64,000 nucleotides of DNA from Sepiola atlantica. Taxonomy: Eukaryota; Mollusca; Cephalopoda; Sepiida; Sepiolidae. The notes beneath the pieces were generated by a model, which made no database searches, had not been told where the DNA came from, and saw nothing but the letters and a program-made list of their open reading frames with translations. Made by a program: the position numbers and the translations under genes. Each line of letters starts with the position of its first letter. Positions within the stretch are counted from its first letter, which is position 1. Positions 50,272 to 63,267 of this stretch are shown here, piece after piece. The DNA lies in the NCBI GenBank assembly GCA_963556195.1, contig CAUVYP010000590.1:151001-215000 (forward strand), read 5' to 3'.

Positions 50272-53200
50272 TTGTATCGACATATCTCCGGTAGTACAAG
50301 AGCTGCACTTCTGAAACTTGGTACTTCAGTAGAAAATGTGTCTCCGCGACTGTCTGCAAAGTTTCGTGGCACAATTCGAATAAATGTGGAAGTTATAAAC
50401 AAAAGCGATATCAACTTTAAAACGCGGTAAATTTTGTTGATGTTTTGCGTATTCAGTTTGTATCGACATATCTCCGGTAGTACACGAGCTGCACTTCTGA
50501 AACTTGGTACTTCAGTAGAAAATGTGTCTTGGCGGCTGTCTACAAAGTTTCGTTTCACAATTCGAATAAATGTGCAAGTTATAAACAAAAGCGATATCAA
50601 CTTTTAAACGCGCTAAATTTTGTTGATGTTTTGCGTATTCAGTTTGTATCGACATATCTCCGGTAGTACAAGAGCTGCACTTCTGAAACTTGGTACTTCA
50701 GTAGAAAATGTGTCTCCGCGACTGTCTGCAAAGTTTCGTGGCACAATTCGAATAAATGTGCAAGTTTTAAACAAAAGCGATATCAACTTTTAAACGCGCT
50801 TAATTTTGTTGATGTTTTGCGTATTCAGTTTGTATCGACATATCTCCGGCAGTACAAGAGCTGCACTTCTGAAACTTGGTACTTCAGTAGAAAATGTGTC
50901 TCCGCGACTGTCCACAAAGTTTCGTTTCACAATTCGAATAAATGTGGAAGTTATAAACAAATACGATATCAACTTTAAAACGCACTAAATTTTGTAGATG
51001 TTTTGCGTATTCAGTTTGTATCGACATATCTCCGGTAGTACAAGAGCTGCACTTCTGAAACTTGGTACTTCAGTAGAAAATGTGTCTCCGCGACTGTCTA
51101 CAAAGTTTCGTTTCACAATACGAATAAATGTGGAAGTTATAAACAAAAGCGATATCAACTTTAAAACGCACTAAATTTTGTAGATGTTTTGCGTATTCAG
51201 TTTGTATCGACATATCTCCGGTAGTACAAGAGCTGAACTTCTGAAACTTGGTACCTCAGTAGGAAATGTGTCTCCGCGACTGTCTGCAAAGTTTCGTGGC
51301 ACAATTCGAATAAATGTGCAAGTTTTAAACAAAAGCGATATCAACTTTTAAACGCGCTAAATTTTGTTGATGTTTTGCGTATTCAGTTTGTATCGACATA
51401 TCTCCGGTAGTACAAGAGCTGCACTTCTGAAACTTGGTACTTCAGTAGAAAATGTGTCTCCGCGACTGTCTGCAAAGTTTCGTTTCACAATTCGAATAAA
51501 TGTGCAAGTTATAAACAAAAGCGATATCAACTTTAAAACGCGCTAAATTTTGTTGGGGTTTTGCGTATTCAGTTTGTATCGACACATCTCCGGTAGTACA
51601 AGAGCTGCACTTCTGAAACTTGGTACTTCAGTAGAAAATGCCTCTCTGTGACGGTCTGCAAAGTTTCGTGGCACAATTCGAATAAATGTGGAAGTTATAA
51701 ACAAAAGCGCTATCAACTTTTAAACGCGCTTAATTTTGTAGATGTTTTGCGTATTCAGTTTGTATCGACATATCTCCGGTAGTACAAGAGCTGAACTTCT
51801 GAAACTTGGTACTTCAGTAGAAAATGTGTCTCCGCGACTGTCTGCAAAGTTTCGTTTCACAATTCGAATAAATATGCAAGTTATAAACAAAAGCGATATC
51901 AACTTTAAAACGCGCTAAATTTTGTTGGGGTTTTGCGTATTCAGTTTGTATCGACACATCTCCGGTAGTACAAGAGCTGCACTTCTGAAACTTGGTACTT
52001 CAGTAGGAAAGGCCTCTCCGCGACGGTCTGCAAAGTTTCGTTTCACAATTCGAATAAATGTGGAAGTTATAAACAAAAGCGCTATCAACTTTAAAACGCA
52101 CTAAATTTTGTAGATGTTTTGCGTATTCAGTTTGTATCGACATATCTCCGGTAGTACAAGAGCTGCACTTCTGAAACTTGGTACTTCAGTAGGAAATGTG
52201 TCTCCGCGACTGTCTACAAAGTTTCGTTTCACAATACGAATAAATTTGGAAGTTATAAACAAAAGCGATATCAACTTTAAAACGCACTAAATTTTGTAGA
52301 TGTTTTGCGTATTCAGTTTGTATCGACATATCTCCGGTAGTACAAGAGCTGCACTTCTGAAACTTGGTACTTCAGTAGAAAATGTGTCTCCGCGACTGTC
52401 TGCAAAGTTTCGTGGCACAATTCGAATAAATGTGACAGTTATAAACAAAAGCGATATCAACTTTTAAACGCGCTAAATTTTGTTGATGTTTTGCGTATTC
52501 AGTTTGTATCGACATATCTCCGGTAGTACAAGAGCTGCACTTCTGAAACTTGGTACTTCAGTAGAAAATGTGTCTCCGCGACTGTCTGCAAAGTTTCGTT
52601 TCACAATTCGAATAAATGTGCAAGTTATAAACAAAAGCGATATCAACTTTAAAACGCGCTAAATTTTGTTGGGGTTTTGCGTATTCAGTTTGTATCGACA
52701 CATCTCCGGTAGTACAAGAGCTGCACTTCTGAAACTTGGTACTTCAGTAGAAAATGCCTCTCCGCGACGGTCTGCAAAGTTTCGTGGCACAATTCGAATA
52801 AATGTGGAAGTTATAAACAAAAGCGCTATCAACTTTTAAACGCGCTCAATTTTGTAGATGTTTTGCGTATTCAGTTTGTATCGACACATCTCCGGTAGTA
52901 CAAGAGCTGCACTTCTGAAACTTGGTACTTCAGTAGAAAATGTGTCTCCGCGACTGTCTACAAAGTTTCGTTTCACAATACGAATAAATTTGGAAGTTAT
53001 AAACAAAAGCGATATCAACTTTAAAACGCACTAAATTTTGTAGATGTTTTGCGTATTCAGTTTGTATCGACATATCTCCGGTAGTACAAGAGCTGCACTT
53101 CTGAAACTTGGTACTCCAGTAAGAAATGTGTCTCCGCGACTGTCTGCAAAGTTTCGTTTCACAATTCGAATAAATGTGGAAGTTATAAACAAAAGCGATA

Positions 53201-53422
53201 TCAACTTTAAAACGCGCTAAATTTTGTGGGGGTTTTGCGTATTCAGTTTGTATCGACACATCTCCGGTAGTACAAGAGCTGCACTTCTGAAACTTGGTAC
53301 TTCAGTAGAAAATGCCTCTCCGCGACGGTCTGCAAAGTTTCGTGGCACAATTCGAATAAATGTGGAAGTTATAAACAAAAGCGCTATCAACTTTAAAACG
53401 CACTAAATTTTGTTGATGTTTT

Positions 53423-53433
53423 GCCTAATCTAG
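53423..53433. other. GCCTAATCTAG variant, site 2
   Basis: This is the same complex change as at 50261. Here it sits in a GTTGATG monomer, followed by a monomer with GCACACGAG and TTTGCAAG. Confidence 0.92.
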
Positions 53434-53981
53434 TTTGTATCGACATATCTCCGGTAGTACAAGAGCTGCACTTCTGAAACTTGGTACTTCAGTAGAAAAT
53501 GTGTCTCCGCGACTGTCTGCAAAGTTTCGTGGCACAATTCGAATAAATGTGGAAGTTATAAACAAAAGCGATATCAACTTTAAAACGCGGTAAATTTTGT
53601 TGATGTTTTGCGTATTCAGTTTGTATCGACATATCTCCGGTAGCACACGAGCTGCACTTCTGAAACTTGGTACTTCAGTAGAAAATGTGTCTCCGCGGCT
53701 GTCTACAAAGTTTCGTTTCACAATTCGAATAAATTTGCAAGTTATAAACAAAAGCGATATCAACTTTTAAACGCGCTAAATTTTGTTGATGTTTTGCGTA
53801 TTCAGTTTGTATCGACATATCTCCGGTAGTACAAGAGCTGCACTTCTGAAACTTGGTACTTCAGTAGAAAATGTGTCTCCGCGACTGTCTGCAAAGTTTC
53901 GTGGCACAATTCGAATAAATGTGCAAGTTTTAAACAAAAGCGATATCAACTTTAAAACGCACTAAATTTTGTAGATGTTTT

Positions 53982-53992
53982 GCCTAATCTAG
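53982..53992. other. GCCTAATCTAG variant, site 3
   Basis: It lies only three monomers (559 bp) after site 2. The pair 53423/53982 is echoed by the pair 60681/61240. Confidence 0.92.
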
Positions 53993-56568
53993 TTTGTATC
54001 GACATATCTCCGGTAGTACAAGAGCTGCACTTCTGAAACTTGGTACTTCAGTAGAAAATGTGTCTCCGCGACTGTCTGCAAAGTTTCGTGGCACAATTCG
54101 AATAAATGTGGAAGTTATAAACAAAAGCGATATCAACTTTAAAACGCGGTAAATTTTGTTGATGTTTTGCGTATTCAGTTTGTATCGACATATCTCCGGT
54201 AGTACACGAGCTGCACTTCTGAAACTTGGTACTTCAGTAGAAAATGTGTCTTGGCGGCTGTCTACAAAGTTTCGTTTCACAATTCGAATAAATGTGCAAG
54301 TTATAAACAAAAGCGATATCAACTTTTAAACGCGCTAAATTTTGTAGATGTTTTGCGTATTCAGTTTGTATCGACATATCTCCGGTAGTACAAGAGCTGC
54401 ACTTCTGAAACTTGGTACTTCAGTAGAAAATGTGTCTCCGCGACTGTCTGCAAAGTTTCGTGGCACAATTCGAATAAATGTGCAAGTTTTAAACAAAAGC
54501 GATATCAACTTTTAAACGCGCTTAATTTTGTTGATGTTTTGCGTATTCAGTTTGTATCGACATATCTCCGGCAGTACAAGAGCTGCACTTCTGAAACTTG
54601 GTACTTCAGTAGAAAATGTGTCTCCGCGACTGTCTGCAAAGTTTCGTTTCACAATTCGAATAAATGTGGAAGTTATAAACAAATACGATATCAACTTTAA
54701 AACGCACTAAATTTTGTAGATGTTTTGCGTATTCAGTTTGTATCGACATATCTCCGGTAGTACAAGAGCTGCACTTCTGAAACTTGGTACTTCAGTAGAA
54801 AAAGTGTCTCCGCGACTGTCTGCAAAGTTTCGTGGCACAATACGAATAAATTTGGAAGTTATAAACAAAAGCGATATCAACTTTAAAACGCACTAAATTT
54901 TGTAGATGTTTTGCGTATTCAGTTTGTATCGACATATCTCCGGTAGTACAAGAGCTGCACTTCTGAAACTTGGTACTTCAGTAGGAAATGTGTCTCCGCG
55001 ACTGTCTGCAAAGTTTCGTGGCACAATTCGAATAAATGTGCAAGTTATAAACAAAAGACCTATCAACTTTTAAACGCGCTCAATTTTGTAGATGTTTTGC
55101 GTATTCAGTTTGTATCGACATATCTCCGGTAGTACAAAAGCTGAACTTCTGAAACTTATTACTTCAGTAGAAAATGTGTCTCCGCGACTGTCTGCAAAGT
55201 TTCGTGGCACAATTCGAATAAATGTGCAAGTTATAAACAAAAGCGATATCAACTTTTAAACGCGCTAAATTTTGTTGATGTTTTGCGTATTCAGTTTGTA
55301 TCGACATATCTCCGGTAGTACAAGAGCTGCACTTCTGAAACTTGGTACTTCAGTAGAAAATGTGTCTCCGCGACTGTCTGCAAAGTTTCGTTTCACAATT
55401 CGAATAAATGTGCAAGTTATTAACAAAAGCGATATCAACTTTAAAACGCGCTAAATTTTGTTGGGGTTTTGCGTATTCAGTTTGTATCGACACATCTCCG
55501 GTAGTACAAGAGCTGCACTTCTGAAACTTGGTACTTCAGTAGAAAATGCCTCTCCGCGACGGTCTGCAAAGTTTCGTGGCACAATTCGAATAAATGTGGA
55601 AGTTATAAACAAAAGCGCTATCAACTTTTAAACGCGCTTAATTTTGTAGATGTTTTGCGTATTCAGTTTGTATCGACATATCTCCGGTAGTACAAGAGCT
55701 GAACTTCTGAAACTTGGTACTTCAGTAGAAAATGTGTCTCCGCGACTGTCTGCAAAGTTTCGTTTCACAATTCGAATAAATGTGCAAGTTATAAACAAAA
55801 GCGATATCAACTTTAAAACGCGCTAAATTTTGTTGGGGTTTTGCGTATTCAGTTTGTATTGACACATCTCCGGTAGTACAAGAGCTGCACTTCTGAAACT
55901 TGGTACTTCAGTAGGAAAGGCCTCTCCGCGACGGTCTGCAAAGTTTCGTTTCACAATTCGAATAAATGTGGAAGTTATAAACAAAAGCGCTATCAACTTT
56001 AAAACGCACTAAATTTTGTAGATGTTTTGCGTATTCAGTTTGTATCGACATATCTCCGGTAGTACAAGAGCTGCACTTCTGAAACTTGGTACTTCAGTAG
56101 GAAATGTGTCTCCGCGACTGTCTACAAAGTTTCGTTTCACAATACGAATAAATTTGGAAGTTATAAACAAAAGCGATATCAACTTTAAAACGCACTAAAT
56201 TTTGTAGATGTTTTGCGTATTCAGTTTGTATCGACATATCTCCGGTAGTACAAGAGCTGCACTTCTGAAACTTGGTACTTCAGTAGAAAATGTGTCTCCG
56301 CGACTGTCTGCAAAGTTTCGTGGCACAATTCGAATAAATGTGCAAGTTATAAACAAAAGCGATATCAACTTTTAAACGCGCTAAATTTTGTTGATGTTTT
56401 GCGTATTCAGTTTGTATCGACATATCTCCGGTAGTACAAGAGCTGCACTTCTGAAACTTCGTACTTCAGTAGAAAATGTGTCTCCGCGACTGTCTGCAAA
56501 GTTTCGTTTCACAATTCGAATAAATGTGCAAGTTATAAACAAAAGCGATATCAACTTTAAAACGCGCT

Positions 56569-56754
56569 AAATTTTGTTGGGGTTTTGCGTATTCAGTTTG
56601 TATCGACACATCTCCGGTAGTACAAGAGCTGCACTTCTGAAACTTGGTACTTCAGTAGAAAATGCCTCTCCGCGACGGTCTGCAAAGTTTCGTGGCACAA
56701 TTCGAATAAATGTGGAAGTTATAAACAAAAGCGATATCAACTTTAAAACGCGGT
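56569..56754. repeat. Hybrid monomer marking a 744-bp deletion
   Basis: It starts as a GTTGGGG/ACACATC/GACGG monomer (compare 52661-52846). It ends TGGAAG, GCGATATC and CGCGGTAA like the monomer at 53405-53591, whose GCCTAATCTAG is absent here. The switch is between monomer positions 109 and 165. Confidence 0.87.
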
Positions 56755-57144
56755 AAATTTTGTTGATGTTTTGCGTATTCAGTTTGTATCGACATATCTC
56801 CGGTAGCACACGAGCTGCACTTCTGAAACTTGGTACTTCAGTAGAAAATGTGTCTCCGCGGCTGTCTACAAAGTTTCGTTTCACAATTCGAATAAATTTG
56901 CAAGTTATAAACAAAAGCGATATCAACTTTTAAACGCGCTAAATTTTGTTGATGTTTTGCGTATTCAGTTTGTATCGACATATCTCCGGTAGTACAAGAG
57001 CTGCACTTCTGAAACTTGGTACTTCAGTAGAAAATGTGTCTCCGCGACTGTCTGCAAAGTTTCGTGGCACAATTCGAATAAATGTGCAAGTTTTAAACAA
57101 AAGCGATATCAACTTTAAAACGCACTAAATTTTGTAGATGTTTT

Positions 57145-57155
57145 GCCTAATCTAG
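57145..57155. other. GCCTAATCTAG variant, site 4
   Basis: This is the same complex change, exactly 3163 bp after site 3. Confidence 0.92.
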
Positions 57156-60100
57156 TTTGTATCGACATATCTCCGGTAGTACAAGAGCTGCACTTCTGAA
57201 ACTTGGTACGTCAGTAGAAAATGTGTCTCCGCGACTGTCTGCAAAGTTTCGTGGCACAATTCGAATAAATGTGGAAGTTATAAACAAAAGCGATATCAAC
57301 TTTAAAACGCGGTAAATTTTGTTGATGTTTTGCGTATTCAGTTTGTATCGACATATCTCCGGTAGTACACGAGCTGCACTTCTGAAACTTGGTACTTCAG
57401 TAGAAAATGTGTCTTGGCGGCTGTCTACAAAGTTTCGTTTCACAATTCGAATAAATGTGCAAGTTATAAACAAAAGCGATATCAACATTTAAACGCGCTA
57501 AATTTTGTAGATGTTTTGCGTATTCAGTTTGTATCGACATATCTCCGGTAGTACAAGAGCTGCACTTCTGAAACTTGGTACTTCAGTAGAAAATGTGTCT
57601 CCGCGACTGTCTGCAAAGTTTCGTGGCACAATTCGAATAAATGTGCAAGTTTTAAACAAAAGCGATATCAACTTTTAAACGCGCTTAATTTTGTTGATGT
57701 TTTGCGTATTCAGTTTGTATCGACATATCTCCGGCAGTACAAGAGCTGCACTTCTGAAACTTGGTACTTCAGTAGAAAATGTGTCTCCGCGACTGTCCAC
57801 AAAGTTTCGTTTCACAATTCGAATAAATGTGGAAGTTATAAACAAATACGATATCAACTTTAAAACGCACTAAATTTTGTAGATGTTTTGCGTATTCAGT
57901 TTGTATCGACATATCTCCGGTAGTACAAGAGCTGCACTTCTGAAACTTGGTACTTCAGTAGAAAAAGTGTCTCCGCGACTGTCTGCAAAGTTTCGTGGCA
58001 CAATACGAATAAATTTGGAAGTTATAAACAAAAGCGATATCAACTTTAAAACGCACTAAATTTTGTAGATGTTTTGCGTATTCAGTTTGTATCGACATAT
58101 CTCCGGTAGTACAAGAGCTGCACTTCTGAAACTTGGTACTTCAGTAGGAAATGTGTCTCCGCGACTGTCTGCAAAGTTTCGTGGCACAATTCGAATAAAT
58201 GTGCAAGTTATAAACAAAAGCGCTATCAACTTTTAAACGCGCTCAATTTTGTAGATGTTTTGCGTATTCAGTTTGTATCGACATATCTCCGGTAGTACAA
58301 AAGCTGAACTTCTGAAACTTGGTACTTCAGTAGAAAATGTGTCTCCGCGACTGTCTGCAAAGTTTCGTGGCACAATTCGAATAAATGTGCAAGTTATAAA
58401 CAAAAGCGATATCAACTTTTAAACGCGCTAAATTTTGTTGATGTTTTGCGTATTCAGTTTGTATCGACATATCTCCGGTAGTACAAGAGCTGCACTTCTG
58501 AAACTTGGTACTTCAGTAGAAAATGTGTCTCCGCGACTGTCTGCAAAGTTTCGTTTCACAATTCGAATAAATGTGCAAGTTATTAACAAAAGCGATATCA
58601 ACTTTAAAACGCGCTAAATTTTGTTGGGGTTTTGCGTATTCAGTTTGTATCGACACATCTCCGGTAGTACAAGAGCTGCACTTCTGAAACTTGGTACTTC
58701 AGTAGAAAATGCCTCTCCGCGACGGTCTGCAAAGTTTCGTGGCACAATTCGAATAAATGTGGAAGTTATAAACAAAAGGGCTATCAACTTTTAAACGCGC
58801 TTAATTTTGTAGATGTTTTGCGTATTCAGTTTGTATCGACATATCTCCGGTAGTACAAGAGCTGAACTTCTGAAACTTGGTACTTCAGTAGAAAATGTGT
58901 CTCCGCGACTGTCTGCAAAGTTTCGTTTCACAATTCGAATAAATGTGCAAGTTATAAACAAAAGCGATATCAACTTTAAAACGCGCTAAATTTTGTTGGG
59001 GTTTTGCGTATTCAGTTTGTATCGACACATCTCCGGTAGTACAAGAGCTGCACTTCTGAAACTTGGTACTTCAGTAGGAAAGGCCTCTCCGCGACGGTCT
59101 GCAAAGTTTCGTTTCACAATTCGAATAAATGTGGAAGTTATAAACAAAAGCGCTATCAACTTTAAAACGCACTAAATTTTGTAGATGTTTTGCGTATTCA
59201 GTTTGTATCGACATATCTCCGGTAGTACAAGAGCTGCACTTCTGAAACTTGGTACTTCAGTAGGAAATGTGTCTCCGCGACTGTCTACAAAGTTTCGTTT
59301 CACAATACGAATAAATTTGGAAGTTATAAACAAAAGCGATATCAACTTTAAAACGCACTAAATTTTGTAGATGTTTTGCGTATTCAGTTTGTATCGACAT
59401 ATCTCCGGTAGTACAAGAGCTGCACTTCTGAAACTTGGTACTTCAGTAGAAAATGTGTCTCCGCGACTGTCTGCAAAGTTTCGTGGCACAATTCGAATAA
59501 ATGTGCAAGTTATAAACAAAAGCGATATCAACTTTAAAACGCGCTAAATTTTGTTGGGGTTTTGCGTATTCAGTTTGTATCGACACATCTCCGGTAGTAC
59601 AAGAGCTGCACTTCTGAAACTTGGTACTTCAGTAGAAAATGCCTCTCCGCGACGGTCTGCAAAGTTTCGTGGCACAATTCGAATAAATGTGGAAGTTATA
59701 AACAAAAGCGCTATCAACTTTTAAACGCGCTCAATTTTGTAGATGTTTTGCGTATTCAGTTTGTATCGACACATCTCCGGTAGTACAAGAGCTGCACTTC
59801 TGAAACTTGGTACTTCAGTAGAAAATGTGTCTCCGCGACTGTCTACAAAGTTTCGTTTCACAATACGAATAAATTTGGAAGTTATAAACAAAAGCGATAT
59901 CAACTTTAAAACGCACTAAATTTTGTAGATGTTTTGCGTATTCAGTTTGTATCGACATATCTCCGGTAGTACAAGAGCTGCACTTCTGAAACTTGGTACT
60001 CCAGTAGGAAATGTGTCTCCGCGACTGTCTGCAAAGTTTCGTGGCACAATTCGAATAAATGTGGAAGTTATAAACAAAAGCGATATCAACTTTTAAACGC

Positions 60101-60680
60101 GCTAAATTTTGTTGATGTTTTGCGTATTCAGTTTGTATCGACATATGTCCGGCAGTAGAAGAGCTGCACTTCTGAAACTTGGTACTTCAGTAGAAAATGT
60201 GTCTCCGCGACTGTCTACAATGTTTCGTTTCACAATACGAATAAATTTGGAAGTTATAAACAAAAGCGATATCAACTTTAAAACGCACTAAATTTTGTAG
60301 ATGTTTTGCGTATTCAGTTTGTATCGACATATCTCCGGTAGTACAAAAGCTGAACTTCTGAAACTTGGTACTTCAGTAGAAAATGTGTCTCCGCGACTGT
60401 CTTCAAAGTTTCGTTTCACAATTCGAATAAATGTGGAAGTTATAAACAAAAGCGATATCAACTTTAAAACGCGCTAAATTTTGTGGGGGTTTTGCGTATT
60501 CAGTTTGTATCGACACATCTCCGGTAGTACAAGAGCTGCACTTCTGAAACTTGGTACTTCAGTAGAAAATGCCTCTCCGCGACGGTCTGCAAAGTTTCGT
60601 GGCACAATTCGAATAAATGTGGAAGTTATAAACAAAAGCGCTATCAACTTTAAAACGCACTAAATTTTGTTGATGTTTTG

Positions 60681-60691
60681 CCTAATCAAGT
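60681..60691. other. GCCTAATCAAG variant, site 5
   Basis: This is the insertion variant with one further substitution (TAG to AAG), so it derives from the shared form. Confidence 0.9.
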
Positions 60692-61220
60692 TTGTATCGA
60701 CATATCTCCGGTAGTACAAGAGCTGCACTTCTGAAACTTGGTACTTCAGTAGAAAATGTGTCTCCGCGACTGTCTGCAAAGTTTCGTGGCACAATTCGAA
60801 TAAATGTGGAAGTTATAAACAAAAGCGATATCAACTTTAAAACGCGGTAAATTTTGTTGATGTTTTGCGTATTCAGTTTGTATCGACATATCTCCGGTAG
60901 CACACGAGCTGCACTTCTGAAACTTGGTACTTCAGTAGAAAATGTGTCTCCGCGGCTGTCTACAAAGTTTCGTTTCACAATTCGAATAAATTTGCAAGTT
61001 ATAAACAAAAGCGATATCAACTTTTAAACGCGCTAAATTTTGTTGATGTTTTGCGTATTCAGTTTGTATCGACATATCTCCGGTAGTACAAGAGCTGCAC
61101 TTCTGAAACTTGGTACTTCAGTAGAAAATGTGTCTCCGCGACTGTCTGCAAAGTTTCGTGGCACAATTCGAATAAATGTGCAAGTTTTAAACAAAAGCGA
61201 TATCAACTTTAAAACGCACT

Positions 61221-63081
61221 AAATTTTGTAGATGTTTTGCCTAATCTAGTTTGTATCGACATATCTCCGGTAGTACAAGAGCTGCACTTCTGAAACTTGG
61301 TACTTCAGTAGAAAATGTGTCTCCGCGACTGTCTGCAAAGTTTCGTGGCCCATTTCGAATAAATGTGGAAGTTATAAACAAAAGCGATATCAACTTTAAA
61401 ACGCGGTAAATTTTGTTGATGTTTTGCGTATTCAGTTTGTATCGACATATCTCCGGTAGTACACGAGCTGCACTTCTGAAACTTGGTACTTCAGTAGAAA
61501 ATGTGTCTTGGCGGCTGTCTACAAAGTTTCGTTTCACAATTCGAATAAATGTGCAAGTTATAAACAAAAGCGATATCAACTTTTAAACGCGCTAAATTTT
61601 GTTGATGTTTTGCGTATTCAGTTTGTATCGACATATCTCCGGTAGTACAAGAGCTGCACTTCTGAAACTTGGTACTTCAGTAGAAAATGTGTCTCCGCGA
61701 CTGTCTGCAAAGTTTCGTGGCACAATTCGAATAAATGTGCAAGTTTTAAACAAAAGCGATATCAACTTTTAAACGCGCTTAATTTTGTTGATGTTTTGCG
61801 TATTCAGTTTGTATCGACATATCTCCGGCAGTACAAGAGCTGCACTTCTGAAACTTGGTACTTCAGTAGAAAATGTGTCTCCGCGACTGTCCACAAAGTT
61901 TCGTTTCACAATTCGAATAAATGTGGAAGTTATAAACAAATACGATATCAACTTTAAAACGCACTAAATTTTGTAGATGTTTTGCGTATTCAGTTTGTAT
62001 CGACATATCTCCGGTAGTACAAGAGCTGCACTTCTGAAACTTGGTACTTCAGTAGAAAAAGTGTCTCCGCGACTGTCTGCAAAGTTTCGTGGCACAATAC
62101 GAATAAATTTGGAAGTTATAAACAAAAGCGATATTAACTTTAAAACGCACTAAATTTTGTAGATGTTTTGCGTATTCAGTTTGTATCGACATATCTCCGG
62201 TAGTACAAGAGCTGCACTTCTGAAACTTGGTACTTCAGTAGGAAATGTGTCTCCGCGACTGTCTGCAAAGTTTCGTGGCACAATTCGAATAAATGTGCAA
62301 GTTATAAACAAAAGCGCTATCAACTTTTAAACGCGCTCAATTTTGTAGATGTTTTGCGTATTCAGTTTGTATCGACATATCTCCGGTAGTACAAGAGCTG
62401 AACTTCTGAAACTTGGTACTTTAGTAGAAAATGTGTCTCCGCGACTGTCTGCAAAGTTTCGTGGCACAATTCGAATAAATGTGCAAGTTATAAACAAAAG
62501 CGATATCAACTTTAAAACGCGCTAAATTTTGTTGGGGTTTTGCGTATTCAGTTTGTATCGACACATCTCCGGTAGTACAAGAGCTGCACTTCTGAAACTT
62601 GGTACTTCAGTAGAAAAGGCCTCTCCGCGACGGTCTGCAAAGTTTCGTGGCACAATTCGAATAAATGTGCAAGTTATAAACAAAAGCGATATCAACTTTA
62701 AAACGCGCTAAATTTTGTTGGGGTTTTGCGTATTCAGTTTGTATCGACACATCTCCGGTAGTACAAGAGCTGCACTTCTGAAACTTGGTACTTCAGTAGA
62801 AAATGTGTCTCCGCGACTGTCTACAAAGTTTCGTTTCACAATACAAATAAATTTGGAAGTTATAAACAAAAGCGATATCAACTTTAAAACGCACTAAATT
62901 TTGTAGATGTTTTGCGTATTCAGTTTGTATCGACATATCTCCGGTAGTACAAAAGCTGAACTTCTGAAACTTGGTACTTCAGTAGAAAATGTGTCTCCGC
63001 GACTGTCTTCAAAGTTTCGTTTCACAATTCGAATAAATGTGGAAGTTATAAACAAAAGCGATATCAACTTTAAAACGCGCT
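61221..63081. repeat. Right-end HOR, 10-monomer version (1861 bp)
   Basis: The anchor is followed by GAAAAAGTG, CAGTAGGAAATG, TGAAC with CTTTAGTAG, two consecutive GTTGGGG monomers (62524 and 62710), and ACAAAAGCTGAAC with CTTCAAAG. The middle of the longer versions is missing. Confidence 0.88.
61240..61250. other. GCCTAATCTAG variant, site 6
   Basis: This is the last occurrence of the insertion variant. The monomer also has GTGGCCCATTTCG, whose GGCCC is shared with the hybrid at 63082. Confidence 0.92.
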
Positions 63082-63267
63082 AAATTTTGTGGGGGTTTTG
63101 CGTATTCAGTTTGTATCGACACATCTCCGGTAGTACAAGAGCTGCACTTCTGAAACTTGGTACTTCAGTAGAAAATGTGTCTCCGCGACTGTCTGCAAAG
63201 TTTCGTGGCCCAATTCGAATAAATGTGGAAGTTATAAACAAAAGCGATATCAACTTTAAAACGCGGT
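63082..63267. repeat. Hybrid monomer at start of the last unit
   Basis: The left part, GTGGGGG with ACACATC, matches 60476-60661. The right part, GTGTCTC, GTGGCCC, TGGAAG and CGCGGTAA, matches 61221-61407. The switch is between monomer positions 41 and 96, so the GCCTAATCTAG site of the donor was left behind. Confidence 0.88.

Larger units (their letters stand above)
50241..53963. repeat. Right-end HOR, 20-monomer version (3723 bp)
   Basis: Units of this family open with a four-monomer anchor: (1) a GCCTAATCTAG monomer ending CGCGGTAA; (2) a monomer with GTACACGAG and GTCTTGGCGG; (3) TGCAAGTTTTAAAC ending GCTTAA; (4) GGCAG with CTGTCCAC and AAATACGATATC. This version continues through CAGTAGGAAAGGCC (about 52002) to a second GCCTAATCTAG monomer at 53405-53591. 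Confidence 0.88.
53964..57126. repeat. Right-end HOR, 17-monomer version (3163 bp)
   Basis: It has the anchor as in 50241-53963, then GAAAAAGTGTCTCC, ACAAAAGCTGAAC, GTTATTAAC and CAGTAGGAAAGGCC markers. Each recurs 3163 bp later. Compared with the 20-monomer version it lost four monomers at the hybrid 56569-56754 and gained one. The fourth anchor monomer has CTGTCTGC in place of CTGTCCAC. Confidence 0.9.
57127..61220. repeat. Right-end HOR, 22-monomer version (4094 bp)
   Basis: The first part repeats 53964-57126 with a 3163-bp shift. It has additional members at 60104-60475 (CATATGTCCGGCAGTAGAAG; CTGTCTTCAAAG) and retains a GTGGGGG monomer at 60476 before a second GCCTAATC monomer at 60662. 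Confidence 0.88.
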
